Part shown: piece by piece, positions 1-7,203 of the stretch | How the letters are laid out: each line of letters opens with the position of its first letter | Position numbering within the stretch: position 1 is the first letter of the stretch | Source: CAZTDU01 sp050248795 | Lineage (GTDB): Bacteria > Pseudomonadota > Gammaproteobacteria > Burkholderiales > SG8-39 | Assembly: GCA_050248795.1 (NCBI GenBank) | Contig: JBFWRS010000038.1 | Location: 1-31,263 of the forward strand | Length of the DNA: 31,263 bases | Reading direction: 5' to 3' | Translations under genes and position numbers: made by a program | The notes under the pieces: generated by a model | Seen by the model: only the letters and a program-made list of their open reading frames with translations | The model's database searches: none | What the model was told of the DNA's origin: nothing

Positions 1-513
1 CATCAGCGACATCGCGGCGCGGCCGATGCCGCTGGACACCAGCGGGCAGGAGAAGCCGATCTCGGGGATGTGCGGGAAGTTCTGGTTGCTGCGCGTGGTT
101 TCGAGATAGATCAGGTTCGCCCCCTCGGCCATGCCGATCGACACCGCGCCGCCTGCCTGCTCGGCGAACTCGCGCATCAGCGGGCGCGCCACCTGGCGCA
201 CGCGAAAGCCCGCGAGCAGCGGGTAGGCGATGCCGAGCACGCGGATGCCGAGCTTGAAGCGGCCGGCCTCGTTCTTCTTCAGGTAGCCGAGGCGCGCCAG
301 CGTGCCGGTGAGCCTCGACACCGTGGGTCGCGCAAGCCCGGTGTGCTGCGCGAGTTCTGCGTTCGACAGCCAGGTATCGCCGGCGCGGAACGCATCCAGC
401 AACTCCAGCCCGCGCGCCAGCGTGGTGGCGAAGGACGGGTCCGGCGTGTCGGAGGCGCGCTGGCGGGCACGCGGCGCCTGCCGCGTCACCGCGGCCGGGT
501 TCAGGTTTGCCAT
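1..513 (-). CDS. IclR-family transcriptional regulator (C-terminus cut by window edge)
   Basis: The first 171 residues are visible, read from an ATG at 513 on the minus strand, and the frame runs off the left edge. An N-terminal winged helix-turn-helix is recognisable around residues 25-80: a segment beginning FATTLARGLELLDAF, a recognition region LARPTVSRLTGTLARLGYL, and then the strand GRFKLGIRVLGIA, all typical of IclR proteins. The start of the effector-binding domain follows, with motifs such as GGAVSIGMAEG and LIYLETTRS. IclR regulators bind DNA as dimers or tetramers and sense small organic acids or aromatic compounds. It diverges from the acyl-CoA dehydrogenase at 630, so that gene is its likely target, and the palindrome at 546-557 lies between them. 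No strong ribosome-binding site is visible before the ATG. The effector is unknown. Confidence 0.9.
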   Translation of the reverse strand, partial: MANLNPAAVTRQAPRARQRASDTPDPSFATTLARGLELLDAFRAGDTWLSNAELAQHTGLARPTVSRLTGTLARLGYLKKNEAGRFKLGIRVLGIAYPLLAGFRVRQVARPLMREFAEQAGGAVSIGMAEGANLIYLETTRSNQNFPHIPEIGFSCPLVSSGIGRAAMSLM

Positions 514-545
514 GGACAGGAAGCTAGCCCTGACAGGTATTGTTG

Positions 546-557
546 TCAATATATTGA
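546..557. promoter_or_regulatory. Perfect 12-bp palindrome, candidate IclR operator
   Basis: TCAATATATTGA is a perfect palindrome in the AT-rich 116-base gap between the divergent IclR and acyl-CoA dehydrogenase genes. IclR proteins bind short palindromes and often control a divergent neighbour. That this regulator binds here is inference. Confidence 0.45.
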
Positions 558-629
558 ACGATAGTCATGGCAGAATTCCAATAATTATGCCTTTCGCCTA
601 GACTGCATCCGATCAGACAGGGAGCTGCC

Positions 630-1877
630 ATGGACTTCGAGCTTTCGCCGCGCGCCCGCGAGTGGCGCGACCGCCTGCAGGCCTTCTTCGATGCCGAGGT
701 ACTGCCGCGCCACCGCGAATGGGTGTCGCATGTCGTCGAGCGCGGCGAGCCCGCACCGTTCATGCCGGCCCTGCGCGCGAAGGCGCGCGCGGCCGGGCTG
801 TGGAACCTCGGCCTGCCGGAACTCGCCGATGACGAGCCCGGCACGCGCTTGTCGAACCTGGAGTACGCGCCGCTCGCGGAGACGCTGGGGCGCCTGTTCT
901 GGGCCTCGGAAGCCTTCAACTGCCAGCCGCCGGACGTGCCGAACATGATCGCGCTGCAGAACTGCGCCAGTTCGGCGCAGAAAGCGCGCTGGCTGGCGCC
1001 GCTGCTGGAAGGCACGACGCGCACCTGCTTCGGCATGACAGAGCCCGCGGTCGCCTCGTCGGATGCCACCAACATCGCCACTCGCATCGAGCGCCGCGGC
1101 GACGCGTACGTGGTGAACGGCCGCAAGTGGTTCATCACCGGCGCGGCGCACCCCGACTGCACGCAGATGATGCTGATGGGCGTCACCGATGCCGGCGCCG
1201 ACCGCACGCGGCGGCACTCGATGCTGATGCTGGACATGGGTTCGCCCGGCGTGCGCGTGGTGCGGCGCCTGCGCTGGATGGGTTGCGAGGACCATGTCGC
1301 GCCGGTGGGAGAAGTCGAGCTTACCGACGTGCGCGTGCCGGTGGAGAACCTGCTGGGCAAGGAGGGCGAGGGCTTCAAGGCGGCGCAGGTGCGGCTTGGC
1401 CCCGCGCGCGTGCATCACTGCATGCGCTCCATCGGCATGAGCGAGGTGATGGTGGAACTGATGATGGCGCGCGCGCGCGAGCGCCGTGCCTTCGGCCGCG
1501 CGGTGATCGAGTACGACACGGTGCAGCGCTGGATCGCCGAATCGCGCCTCGAGATCGAGCAGGCGCGGCTGCTCGCGTACCGCTGCGCCTGGCTGCTCGA
1601 CCGCCAGGGGCATCACGGCGCGTGGCGCGACGTGTCGCTGATCAAGGTGGCGATCCCGAACATGCTGCAGCGGATCGCCGATCGCGCGATGCAGGTGTTC
1701 GGCGCCATGGGCGGTTCGGACGACACGCCGATCCACCAGGCGCTGGCGTGGGCGCGGCTGCTGCGCATCGGCGACGGCCCGGACGAAGTGCACCTGCGGC
1801 AGATCTTCAAGCTGGAGGCCGTGCCGGCGTGGACGGTGAACACGTCGCCGTACATCACCGGTCCCAGGGCGGCCTGA
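630..1877 (+). CDS. Acyl-CoA dehydrogenase, ACAD10/11-like
   Basis: This 415-residue flavoprotein has the acyl-CoA dehydrogenase fold. The FAD/substrate motif TEPAVASSDATN lies near residue 136, the strand YVVNGRKWFITGA near 155, and the C-terminal helix GAMGGSDDTPIHQALAWARL near 357. At the usual catalytic-glutamate region it reads RIGDGPDEVH, with Asp382 where short- and medium-chain enzymes have EGT. The ADGPDEVH-type signature is typical of the ACAD10/ACAD11 branch. The enzyme should introduce an alpha-beta double bond into an acyl-CoA and pass electrons to ETF; its substrate cannot be read from sequence. A GGGAG ribosome-binding site lies about 6 bases before the ATG. It diverges from the IclR gene, suggesting IclR control. 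Confidence 0.9.
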   Translation: MDFELSPRAREWRDRLQAFFDAEVLPRHREWVSHVVERGEPAPFMPALRAKARAAGLWNLGLPELADDEPGTRLSNLEYAPLAETLGRLFWASEAFNCQPPDVPNMIALQNCASSAQKARWLAPLLEGTTRTCFGMTEPAVASSDATNIATRIERRGDAYVVNGRKWFITGAAHPDCTQMMLMGVTDAGADRTRRHSMLMLDMGSPGVRVVRRLRWMGCEDHVAPVGEVELTDVRVPVENLLGKEGEGFKAAQVRLGPARVHHCMRSIGMSEVMVELMMARARERRAFGRAVIEYDTVQRWIAESRLEIEQARLLAYRCAWLLDRQGHHGAWRDVSLIKVAIPNMLQRIADRAMQVFGAMGGSDDTPIHQALAWARLLRIGDGPDEVHLRQIFKLEAVPAWTVNTSPYITGPRAA

Positions 1878-1986
1878 ACCCGGCGCTGCCCGGACGAACT
1901 TTTACCGCCGGCACGCGCCCGGCGTCCCCGGCGCCGCCTTATACTCGGGCGCCCTCGGACAACCGCGCCCTGCCCGGGCGCGCCAC

Positions 1987-3579
1987 ATGCGCATACTCGG
2001 CATCATCGGATACGGCTTCATGGCGCTGGTGCTTGGCGCCGCCTGGGGCTACCTGTACTGGCAGTCGAGCTCGCAGCAGCTCGAGGCGGCAGCGTCGGCA
2101 CGCACCGCGCTGGACGAACTGCGCGCGGTGGACAGCGGCTGGAACCAGCGCCTGGTGGCGGCGAAGCTGCAACCGGCAAGCGCGCTGCGGGAGGCAGCCG
2201 CCGGATCATCGGCGCACCTGTCCGAACTTTCCGCACGCTACCGGCTGCCCTATGCGCGGCTGGAGACGCGCGCGCTGCAACTGGGCAGCCCGCAGGTAGG
2301 GCGCGAGCTTGCGCCGCTGCGGCAGGCGTTCGCGGAGAAGGCCGAGCTGATCGCGCGCCACGCCCAGGCGAGCATCAAGGCCGCCGGCGGCGATGCGGCA
2401 GATGCGGCGCGCGCGGCCGAGCTGCGCGCGGCGGCGGACGTGCTGTTCGAGCTGGCCTGGCTCGCCTCCACCGGGCCGCGCATCGACACGCTCGGACGCG
2501 CCATCGACGGCAGCATCGACGATGCGATCTTCCAGGCAGAGCTGCACCGCGTCGGCCTGCTGTACTTCTCCGGCTTCCTGCTGGTGGTGCTGGCGTTCCT
2601 CGCCTGGAACCTGGACCAGCGCAGGCGACAGCTGCGCGAGGCGAACGAAGGACTGGAAGCGCGCGTTGCCGAGCGCACGCGCGAACTGTCGGATGCGCTG
2701 GCGCGGCTGAAGGAATCCGAGGCAATGCTGGTGCAGAGCGAAAAAATGTCCTCGCTCGGCCAGATGGTGGCCGGCATCGCCCACGAAGTGAACACGCCGC
2801 TTGCGTACGTGAAGGCGAGCCTCGCCGCGGTGGGCAAGGGCCTGCCGGATGCCGCGAGGCTGGTCGGCGAAACCGACCGGCTGCTCGCACTGCTGTCATC
2901 CGACAACGCGGACGAAGGCGCGCTCGCGGCGCAGTTCGCCGAGGTGCGCGCGCTGGTCGATGCGCTCGGCGGCAAGGGCGCGGAGGGCGCAGCGGCGAGC
3001 TCGGCGCTCGCCGACATCGAGCGCCTGGTCAAGGATGGCCTGTTCGGCATCGGCCAGATCGCGGAGATCGTCACGAATCTCAAGAACTTCAGCCGCGTCG
3101 ACCGCAGCATGGTCGGCGACTACGACCTGCACGAAGGCATCGAGAGCGCGATCCGCATCGGCCAGGCGCAGTTGCAGAACCGCGTGCTGCGCCGGGACTT
3201 CGGCGCCATCCCGCGCATCACCTGCTCGCCGTCGCAGATCAACCAGGTGATCCTGAACCTGCTGGTGAATGCCGCGCAGGCGACGCGCGACGGCGACGGC
3301 ACGATCACGGTGCGCACCACGGCGCGCGGTGCCGACCACGTCGCGGTGGAAGTGACCGACAACGGCAGCGGCATCCCCGAGGACGTGCTGCCGAAGATAT
3401 TCGACCCGTTCTTCACCACCAAGCCGGTGGGCAAGGGCACCGGGCTGGGCCTTTCGATCTGCTACAAGATCGTCGAGAACCACGGCGGCAAGCTGGAAGT
3501 GCGTTCCAAGCCCGGCGCCGGCACGCGTTTCACCATGGTGCTGCCGGTAACCCCGCCCGCGGCGGCCGCCGCGACGTAG
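1987..3579 (+). CDS. Membrane sensor histidine kinase, HupT/HoxJ-like kinase core
   Basis: The 530-residue protein has an N-terminal membrane helix (about residues 3-25), a mostly helical extracytoplasmic region of about 160 residues, and a second membrane helix (about 191-209). A coiled coil (about 212-255) leads to a HisKA motif SLGQMVAGIAHEVNTPLAY with phosphoacceptor His266. The HATPase domain shows an N box (Asn424, Asn428), a G1 box DNGSGIP (458-464) and a G2 box GKGTGLGLS (482-490). It should sense an envelope or membrane signal, autophosphorylate His266 and pass phosphate to a receiver. The neighbour 6 bases downstream carries two receivers and is the obvious partner. About 55 residues rich in Ala and Glu separate the HisKA helices, longer than usual. 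A TATACT -10-like element lies at 1940-1945 without a clear -35. The signal is unknown. Confidence 0.93.
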   Translation: MRILGIIGYGFMALVLGAAWGYLYWQSSSQQLEAAASARTALDELRAVDSGWNQRLVAAKLQPASALREAAAGSSAHLSELSARYRLPYARLETRALQLGSPQVGRELAPLRQAFAEKAELIARHAQASIKAAGGDAADAARAAELRAAADVLFELAWLASTGPRIDTLGRAIDGSIDDAIFQAELHRVGLLYFSGFLLVVLAFLAWNLDQRRRQLREANEGLEARVAERTRELSDALARLKESEAMLVQSEKMSSLGQMVAGIAHEVNTPLAYVKASLAAVGKGLPDAARLVGETDRLLALLSSDNADEGALAAQFAEVRALVDALGGKGAEGAAASSALADIERLVKDGLFGIGQIAEIVTNLKNFSRVDRSMVGDYDLHEGIESAIRIGQAQLQNRVLRRDFGAIPRITCSPSQINQVILNLLVNAAQATRDGDGTITVRTTARGADHVAVEVTDNGSGIPEDVLPKIFDPFFTTKPVGKGTGLGLSICYKIVENHGGKLEVRSKPGAGTRFTMVLPVTPPAAAAAT

Positions 3580-3585
3580 CGTCGC

Positions 3586-5514
3586 ATGACGCCCGCGCGG
3601 ATCGGCAGGTACGAGATCTCGGGGGAACTCGGCCGCGGCGGCATGGCCGTGGTGTACCGCGGCATCGACCCGGTGATCCGGCGCGCGTCCGCCTTGAAAG
3701 TGGTGCGCAAGGCCGACCTCGACGCCAGCGAAGCGGCGCCGATCCTGGAGCGCTTCAAGCGCGAAGCGCAGGCCGCCGGCAGCCTGCAGCACCCGCACGT
3801 GGTTACCGTCTACGAGTACGGCGAGGACGAGGAATATGCGTGGATCGCGATGGAACTCGTCGAAGGCCGTTCGCTGCGCGATCATCTGCAGAGCGGCTGG
3901 CGGCCGGACCTTTCCCGGCTGCCGGTGGTGCTCGAGCAGGTGCTGGAGGCGCTCGACTATTCGCACAACCACGGCGTGGTGCATCGCGACCTCAAGCCCG
4001 CCAACATCCTCATCAGCAGCATGGGCGACGCGAAGATCAGCGACTTCGGCATCGCGCGCATCGAGCGCTCCGACCTGACGCAGCAGGGCGAGGTGCTGGG
4101 CACGCCGTTCTACATGGCACCCGAGCAGTTCGACGGCGAGGCGTGCGACGAGCGCACCGACATCTACGCTGCGGGCGTCATCGTCTACGAGGTGCTGTGC
4201 GGACGCCGCCCCTTCGACGGGCAGGGCGGATCGCTGCTGCGCCAGATCCTGCAGGAACCGCCGCCGCCCGCGTCCACCTTCGAGCCGCAGCTGCCGGTGA
4301 CCATCGACATGGTGCTGGCGCGCGCGCTGGCGAAGAAGCCGCAGAACCGCTATCGCGGCGCGCGCGAATTCCTCGATGCGCTGCGGCACGCGTTTCCGGG
4401 CAGCGAGCCATCGCAGACCGGCGTCACGCGCCTGCCGCCGCCGGCACCGCGTACCGGCATCGCCGCGAACGTCGGCGCGCTGCGCCGCGCGATCGGCGCC
4501 GGAGCGCCCGCAGCCGGCAGTGCCGCGCCGCGCCCGGCCCCCGCCGTGCCTGCGGCAGCGTCGCCCCCACCGGCGACGACTGCAGCGCCCGCGCCCGCCC
4601 CGCGCGCACGACGCAGGCCGGCGGTGCTGTTCGTCGACGACGAGGCGCGCGTGCTGAACGCGCTCGAATTCCTCTTTCGCGACAGCTACGAGGTCGAGAC
4701 CGCGCCCGGCGGCGCGCAGGCGCTCGAGCGGCTGCGCGCGCGCCGCTTCCATGTGCTGGTGAGCGACCAGCGCATGCCGGAGATGCTCGGCGTCGAGCTG
4801 CTGCGCCAGGCGAAGGAGCTGGCTCCGGGCACGGTGCGGCTGCTGCTCACCGGGTACTCGGATCTCGCGGCGATCGTCGGTTCGGTGAACGAAAGCGAGG
4901 TCTTCCGCTTCGTTTCCAAGCCCTGGCAGGAGGAAGACCTGCGCGCCACCATCGCCGAGGCGGTGGACGTTTCCATCGCGCTGGAGGCCGCGGCGGCGGT
5001 GCCCGCGCCTGCGCTGCCGGCGAACGCGGCGGTGCTGGTGCTGGGGGACGCGTCGATCGCGCGCGCCGCGCGCGAGCTGGCGAAGCACGCCTACAAGGTG
5101 CACGAGGCGGCGGGCATGGACGAGGCATTGGAACTGCTTGCCGCCGAGGAGATCGCCGCCATGGTGTGCGACCTGGACATGCGCTCGGGCGACCCGGCGG
5201 CGCTGCTGCGGATACTGAAGAAGCAGTCGCCGCAGACGCAGCTGATCGCCGCGTCCGGCGCATCCGACTCGGAGATGATCATCAGCCTGATAAACGAGGC
5301 GCGCATCTACCGCTTCCTGAAAAAGCCGGTGAACTTCGCGCTGATGCATGCGACGCTCACCGCGGCGCTGGGCCGCTATGCGCGCGTGGCCAGGTCGCCG
5401 GGCCTGCTGCGCGCCGAGTCGGCGAAGTCAGGCAAGGGCAGTGCCGCCGAACAGACGATACTGAGTCGCCTGAAGTCGCTCGGCGGCCGCTTCGCCGCCG
5501 CGTTCAGGCGCTAG
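3586..5514 (+). CDS. Ser/Thr protein kinase fused to two receiver domains
   Basis: This 642-residue protein joins eukaryotic-type and two-component signalling. Residues 8-270 form a Hanks-type kinase with glycine loop GRGGMAVVYRG (16-26), Lys38, HRDLKPAN (133-140, catalytic Asp135), DFG (153-155) and MAPEQ, so all catalytic residues are present. A Pro/Ala-rich linker (about 280-343) follows. Receiver 1 (about 346-460) has acidic residues Asp351/Asp352, phosphoacceptor Asp394 in SDQRMP and Lys445; the SDQRMP and LLTGY motifs resemble HupR/HoxA/RpfG receivers. Receiver 2 (about 482-600) keeps Asp529 and Lys580, but its acidic pocket is reduced to LGD. No membrane helix is seen, so it is probably cytoplasmic. 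The gene follows the histidine kinase by 6 bases and is surely co-transcribed with it. Receiver phosphorylation may gate the kinase; this is inference. Confidence 0.93.
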   Translation: MTPARIGRYEISGELGRGGMAVVYRGIDPVIRRASALKVVRKADLDASEAAPILERFKREAQAAGSLQHPHVVTVYEYGEDEEYAWIAMELVEGRSLRDHLQSGWRPDLSRLPVVLEQVLEALDYSHNHGVVHRDLKPANILISSMGDAKISDFGIARIERSDLTQQGEVLGTPFYMAPEQFDGEACDERTDIYAAGVIVYEVLCGRRPFDGQGGSLLRQILQEPPPPASTFEPQLPVTIDMVLARALAKKPQNRYRGAREFLDALRHAFPGSEPSQTGVTRLPPPAPRTGIAANVGALRRAIGAGAPAAGSAAPRPAPAVPAAASPPPATTAAPAPAPRARRRPAVLFVDDEARVLNALEFLFRDSYEVETAPGGAQALERLRARRFHVLVSDQRMPEMLGVELLRQAKELAPGTVRLLLTGYSDLAAIVGSVNESEVFRFVSKPWQEEDLRATIAEAVDVSIALEAAAAVPAPALPANAAVLVLGDASIARAARELAKHAYKVHEAAGMDEALELLAAEEIAAMVCDLDMRSGDPAALLRILKKQSPQTQLIAASGASDSEMIISLINEARIYRFLKKPVNFALMHATLTAALGRYARVARSPGLLRAESAKSGKGSAAEQTILSRLKSLGGRFAAAFRR

Positions 5515-5536
5515 GGACAGATCGAAACCGCGGGGC

Positions 5537-5566
5537 TTGACAGCGGCAGGCTTGCAGCCTGATACT
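5537..5566 (+). promoter_or_regulatory. Sigma70-type promoter of the ArsR cassette, probably leaderless
   Basis: TTGACA (5537-5542) is a perfect -35 box, and GATACT (5561-5566) is a good -10 box 18 bases later. Transcription would begin about 7 bases downstream, at or next to the ATG at 5574, giving an mRNA with no 5' leader. No ribosome-binding site is visible before that ATG, which agrees. Confidence 0.7.
5547..5561. repeat. Inverted repeat inside the promoter spacer
   Basis: CAGGCT and AGCCTG are perfect 6-bp arms around TGC, placed between the -35 and -10 boxes of the ArsR promoter. It may be a second regulator site or a coincidental hairpin. Confidence 0.4.
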
Positions 5567-5585
5567 GAACCGAATGGTTAAGTAT
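5562..5585. promoter_or_regulatory. ArsR operator overlapping -10 box and start codon
   Basis: ATACTGAACC and GGTTAAGTAT form 10-base arms with a single mismatch around GAAT. The repeat begins inside the -10 box and ends in codon 4 of the ArsR gene, so a bound dimer would block RNA polymerase. Autorepression is normal for ArsR-fold regulators; binding here is inferred from position and symmetry. Confidence 0.65.
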
Positions 5586-6017
5586 GCGGACGACACGCTG
5601 GATGCGGTGTTCGCGGCGCTGGCCGATTCCACGCGCCGCGGCATCCTCGAGTCGCTCAGCGGCGGCGGCCTTGCGGTGAGCGAGCTCGCCGCGCCGCATG
5701 ACATGTCGCTGCCCGGGTTCATGAAGCACCTGCGGGTGCTCGAGGACGCGGGGCTGGTGACGCGGGCCAAGGAAGGCCGCGTGGTGAGGTGCGCGCTCGA
5801 CGCGGGACGCATGAAGGACGCGTCGGCCTGGATGGCGCGCTACGAGAAGTTCTGGAGCGGCAAGCTCGATTCGCTTGCCCGCTTCCTGTATCAGCAGGAG
5901 GAGTTGCAGACATGGAAGAAGCAGGAATTGGCGAATCCCCCGCGCTCCGCATCGGCCGGCACTACCCGGTCGCGCCGGAAAAAGTCTGGCGGGCGTGGAC
6001 CGACCCGCAAGCCATAA
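5574..6017 (+). CDS. ArsR-family winged-helix repressor
   Basis: The 147-residue protein opens with MVKYADDTLDAVFAALADSTRRGILE, the signature start of ArsR regulators paired with SRPBCC proteins. It continues with the helix-turn-helix (about residues 30-62: LAVSELAAPHDMSLPGFMKHL) and the wing VTRAKEGRVVRCAL. No metal-binding Cys pair is present, so a metal sensor is unlikely. The natural fold seems to end near QQEELQTWKKQE (about residue 117). The last 30 residues are Arg/Ser/Gly-rich and are read in a frame that overlaps the next gene by 106 bases. It heads a four-gene cassette and probably represses it through the operator that covers its own start codon. Confidence 0.9.
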   Translation: MVKYADDTLDAVFAALADSTRRGILESLSGGGLAVSELAAPHDMSLPGFMKHLRVLEDAGLVTRAKEGRVVRCALDAGRMKDASAWMARYEKFWSGKLDSLARFLYQQEELQTWKKQELANPPRSASAGTTRSRRKKSGGRGPTRKP

Positions 6018-6379
6018 GGTGCTGGTGGGGCCCGGGGACGAACGAGCCGGTATCGGTGGCGGAGCTCGACGTGCGCGTAGGCGGGCGCTTTCGCATCGTC
6101 TTCGGCGGTGCCGAGGGCCGCGACCACGAGTGCGCGGGCACCTATCGCGAGGTGGTGCCGAACGAGAAGCTGGTGTTCACCTGGTGCTGGCCGAACAGCA
6201 CGCCGGAACGCGTCTCGCTGGTGACGATCGTGTTCCGTGCGGCGGGCGGAGGCACCGAGCTCGAGTTCCGCCACGAGCAGTTCTTCGACGCAGCGGCGCG
6301 CGACGGCCACCGTCGTGGCTGGGGCGAGTCGTTCGCCAGGCTGGACGCATTTCTTCAACAGGTTCCTCAACAGGCATAG
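5912..6379 (+). CDS. SRPBCC (AHSA1-like) domain protein
   Basis: The 155-residue protein is a single SRPBCC/AHSA1-type domain. It has a helix-grip opening (HYPVAPEKVWRAWTDPQAIRCWWGP), a middle strand GGRFRIVF, the turn GTYREVVPNEKLVFTWCW and the C-terminal helix GHRRGWGESFARLDAFL. Such domains form a hydrophobic cavity that binds small hydrophobic molecules; the ligand is unknown. I chose the ATG at 5912 because AGGAGGAG (5896-5903) lies 8 bases upstream and the homology-like region begins just after it. The open frame extends further upstream, but that part is the shadow of the ArsR gene. ArsR plus SRPBCC is a common bacterial pairing. Confidence 0.9.
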   Translation: MEEAGIGESPALRIGRHYPVAPEKVWRAWTDPQAIRCWWGPGTNEPVSVAELDVRVGGRFRIVFGGAEGRDHECAGTYREVVPNEKLVFTWCWPNSTPERVSLVTIVFRAAGGGTELEFRHEQFFDAAARDGHRRGWGESFARLDAFLQQVPQQA

Positions 6380-6388
6380 GGAGGGCGC

Positions 6389-6748
6389 ATGGCATACGTG
6401 GACGGGTTCGTGTTACCGGTACCGAAGCGGCAGTTGCAGGCCTACCGGCGCATGGCGCGGCTGGCCGGGAAAGTGTGGATGGAGCACGGCGCGCTCGCCT
6501 ACAAGGAATGCATGGGCGATGACGTCAAGCCGGGAAAGCTGACTTCGTTCCCGCAGAGCGTGAAGCTGAAGAAAGGCGAAGCGGTGTGGTTCTCATGGAT
6601 CGTCTACCGATCGAAGGCGGACCGCAACCGGGTGCTGAAGAAGGCGCTGGCAGACAAGCGGCTCGCCGGCATGATGGATCCGAAGAAGCTGCCGTTCGAC
6701 GCCAGGCGCATGTTCTGGGGCGGCTTTCGCGTGATGGTCGATCTCTGA
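6389..6748 (+). CDS. DUF1428-family protein
   Basis: The 119-residue protein matches the DUF1428 family pattern: it starts MAYVDGFVLPVPK, has YRRMARLAGKVWMEHGAL and the Cys-containing YKECMGDDV, and ends with DARRMFWGGFRVMVDL. These proteins have a dimeric alpha-beta barrel-like (ferredoxin-type) fold and no established reaction. A GGGAGG ribosome-binding site precedes the ATG, which comes 9 bases after the SRPBCC stop. DUF1428 genes are often found beside ArsR, SRPBCC and PhnB-like genes, as here. Confidence 0.9.
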   Translation: MAYVDGFVLPVPKRQLQAYRRMARLAGKVWMEHGALAYKECMGDDVKPGKLTSFPQSVKLKKGEAVWFSWIVYRSKADRNRVLKKALADKRLAGMMDPKKLPFDARRMFWGGFRVMVDL

Positions 6749-6764
6749 TCCGGGGGGGCAAGCC

Positions 6765-7184
6765 ATGCAGGTACAACCGTATCTTTTCTTCGAGGGCTGC
6801 GCCGAGGAGGCGATCGCCTTCTACGAGACCGCGCTGGGCGCGAAGACCGAAATGCTGATGCGCTACAAGGACAGTCCCGATCCGGTGCCGCCCGGCATGT
6901 GCGCGCCGAATTCGGAGCACAAGCTCATGCACGCGAGCTTTCGCATCGGCGACTCGGTGGTCATGGCCTCGGACGGGGGCTGCAGCGGCAAGGCGAAGCT
7001 GGAAGGCTTCTGCCTGTCGCTGGACGCGAAGGACGAAGCGGACGCGGCGCGCATGTTCAATGCGCTAGCCGACGGCGGCCAGGTACGCATGCCGCTCGGC
7101 AGGACCTTCTTCTCGCCGTGCTTCGGCATGGTGCAGGACCGCTTTGGCCTCGGCTGGATGGTGATCGTGCTGCCGCCGGCTTGA
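6765..7184 (+). CDS. PhnB-like VOC-superfamily protein
   Basis: The 139-residue protein opens MQVQPYLFFEGCAEEAIAFYETALGA, the hallmark of the PhnB-like branch of the vicinal-oxygen-chelate (glyoxalase/bleomycin-resistance) superfamily. It continues with HASFRIGDSVVMASD, GFCLSLDAKDEADAARMFNALADGG and FFSPCFGMVQDRFGLGWMVI. Members of this branch are often labelled 3-demethylubiquinone methyltransferase-like, but most have no demonstrated activity. It is the last gene of the ArsR cassette and faces the molybdoenzyme gene tail to tail with a 19-base gap. No terminator hairpin is visible in that gap. Confidence 0.9.
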   Translation: MQVQPYLFFEGCAEEAIAFYETALGAKTEMLMRYKDSPDPVPPGMCAPNSEHKLMHASFRIGDSVVMASDGGCSGKAKLEGFCLSLDAKDEADAARMFNALADGGQVRMPLGRTFFSPCFGMVQDRFGLGWMVIVLPPA

Positions 7185-7203
7185 GCGGAGTCGCCGCCGG
7201 AGT

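Noticed and set aside
2896..5349. 817-codon open frame on the minus strand
   Set aside because: It lies antisense to the histidine kinase and the Ser/Thr kinase, is rich in Arg/His/Ala repeats as expected of a GC-rich shadow frame, and shows no domain.
5789..5911. Upstream extension of the SRPBCC gene
   Set aside because: It overlaps the ArsR helix-turn-helix region in another frame, and the ribosome-binding site supports 5912.
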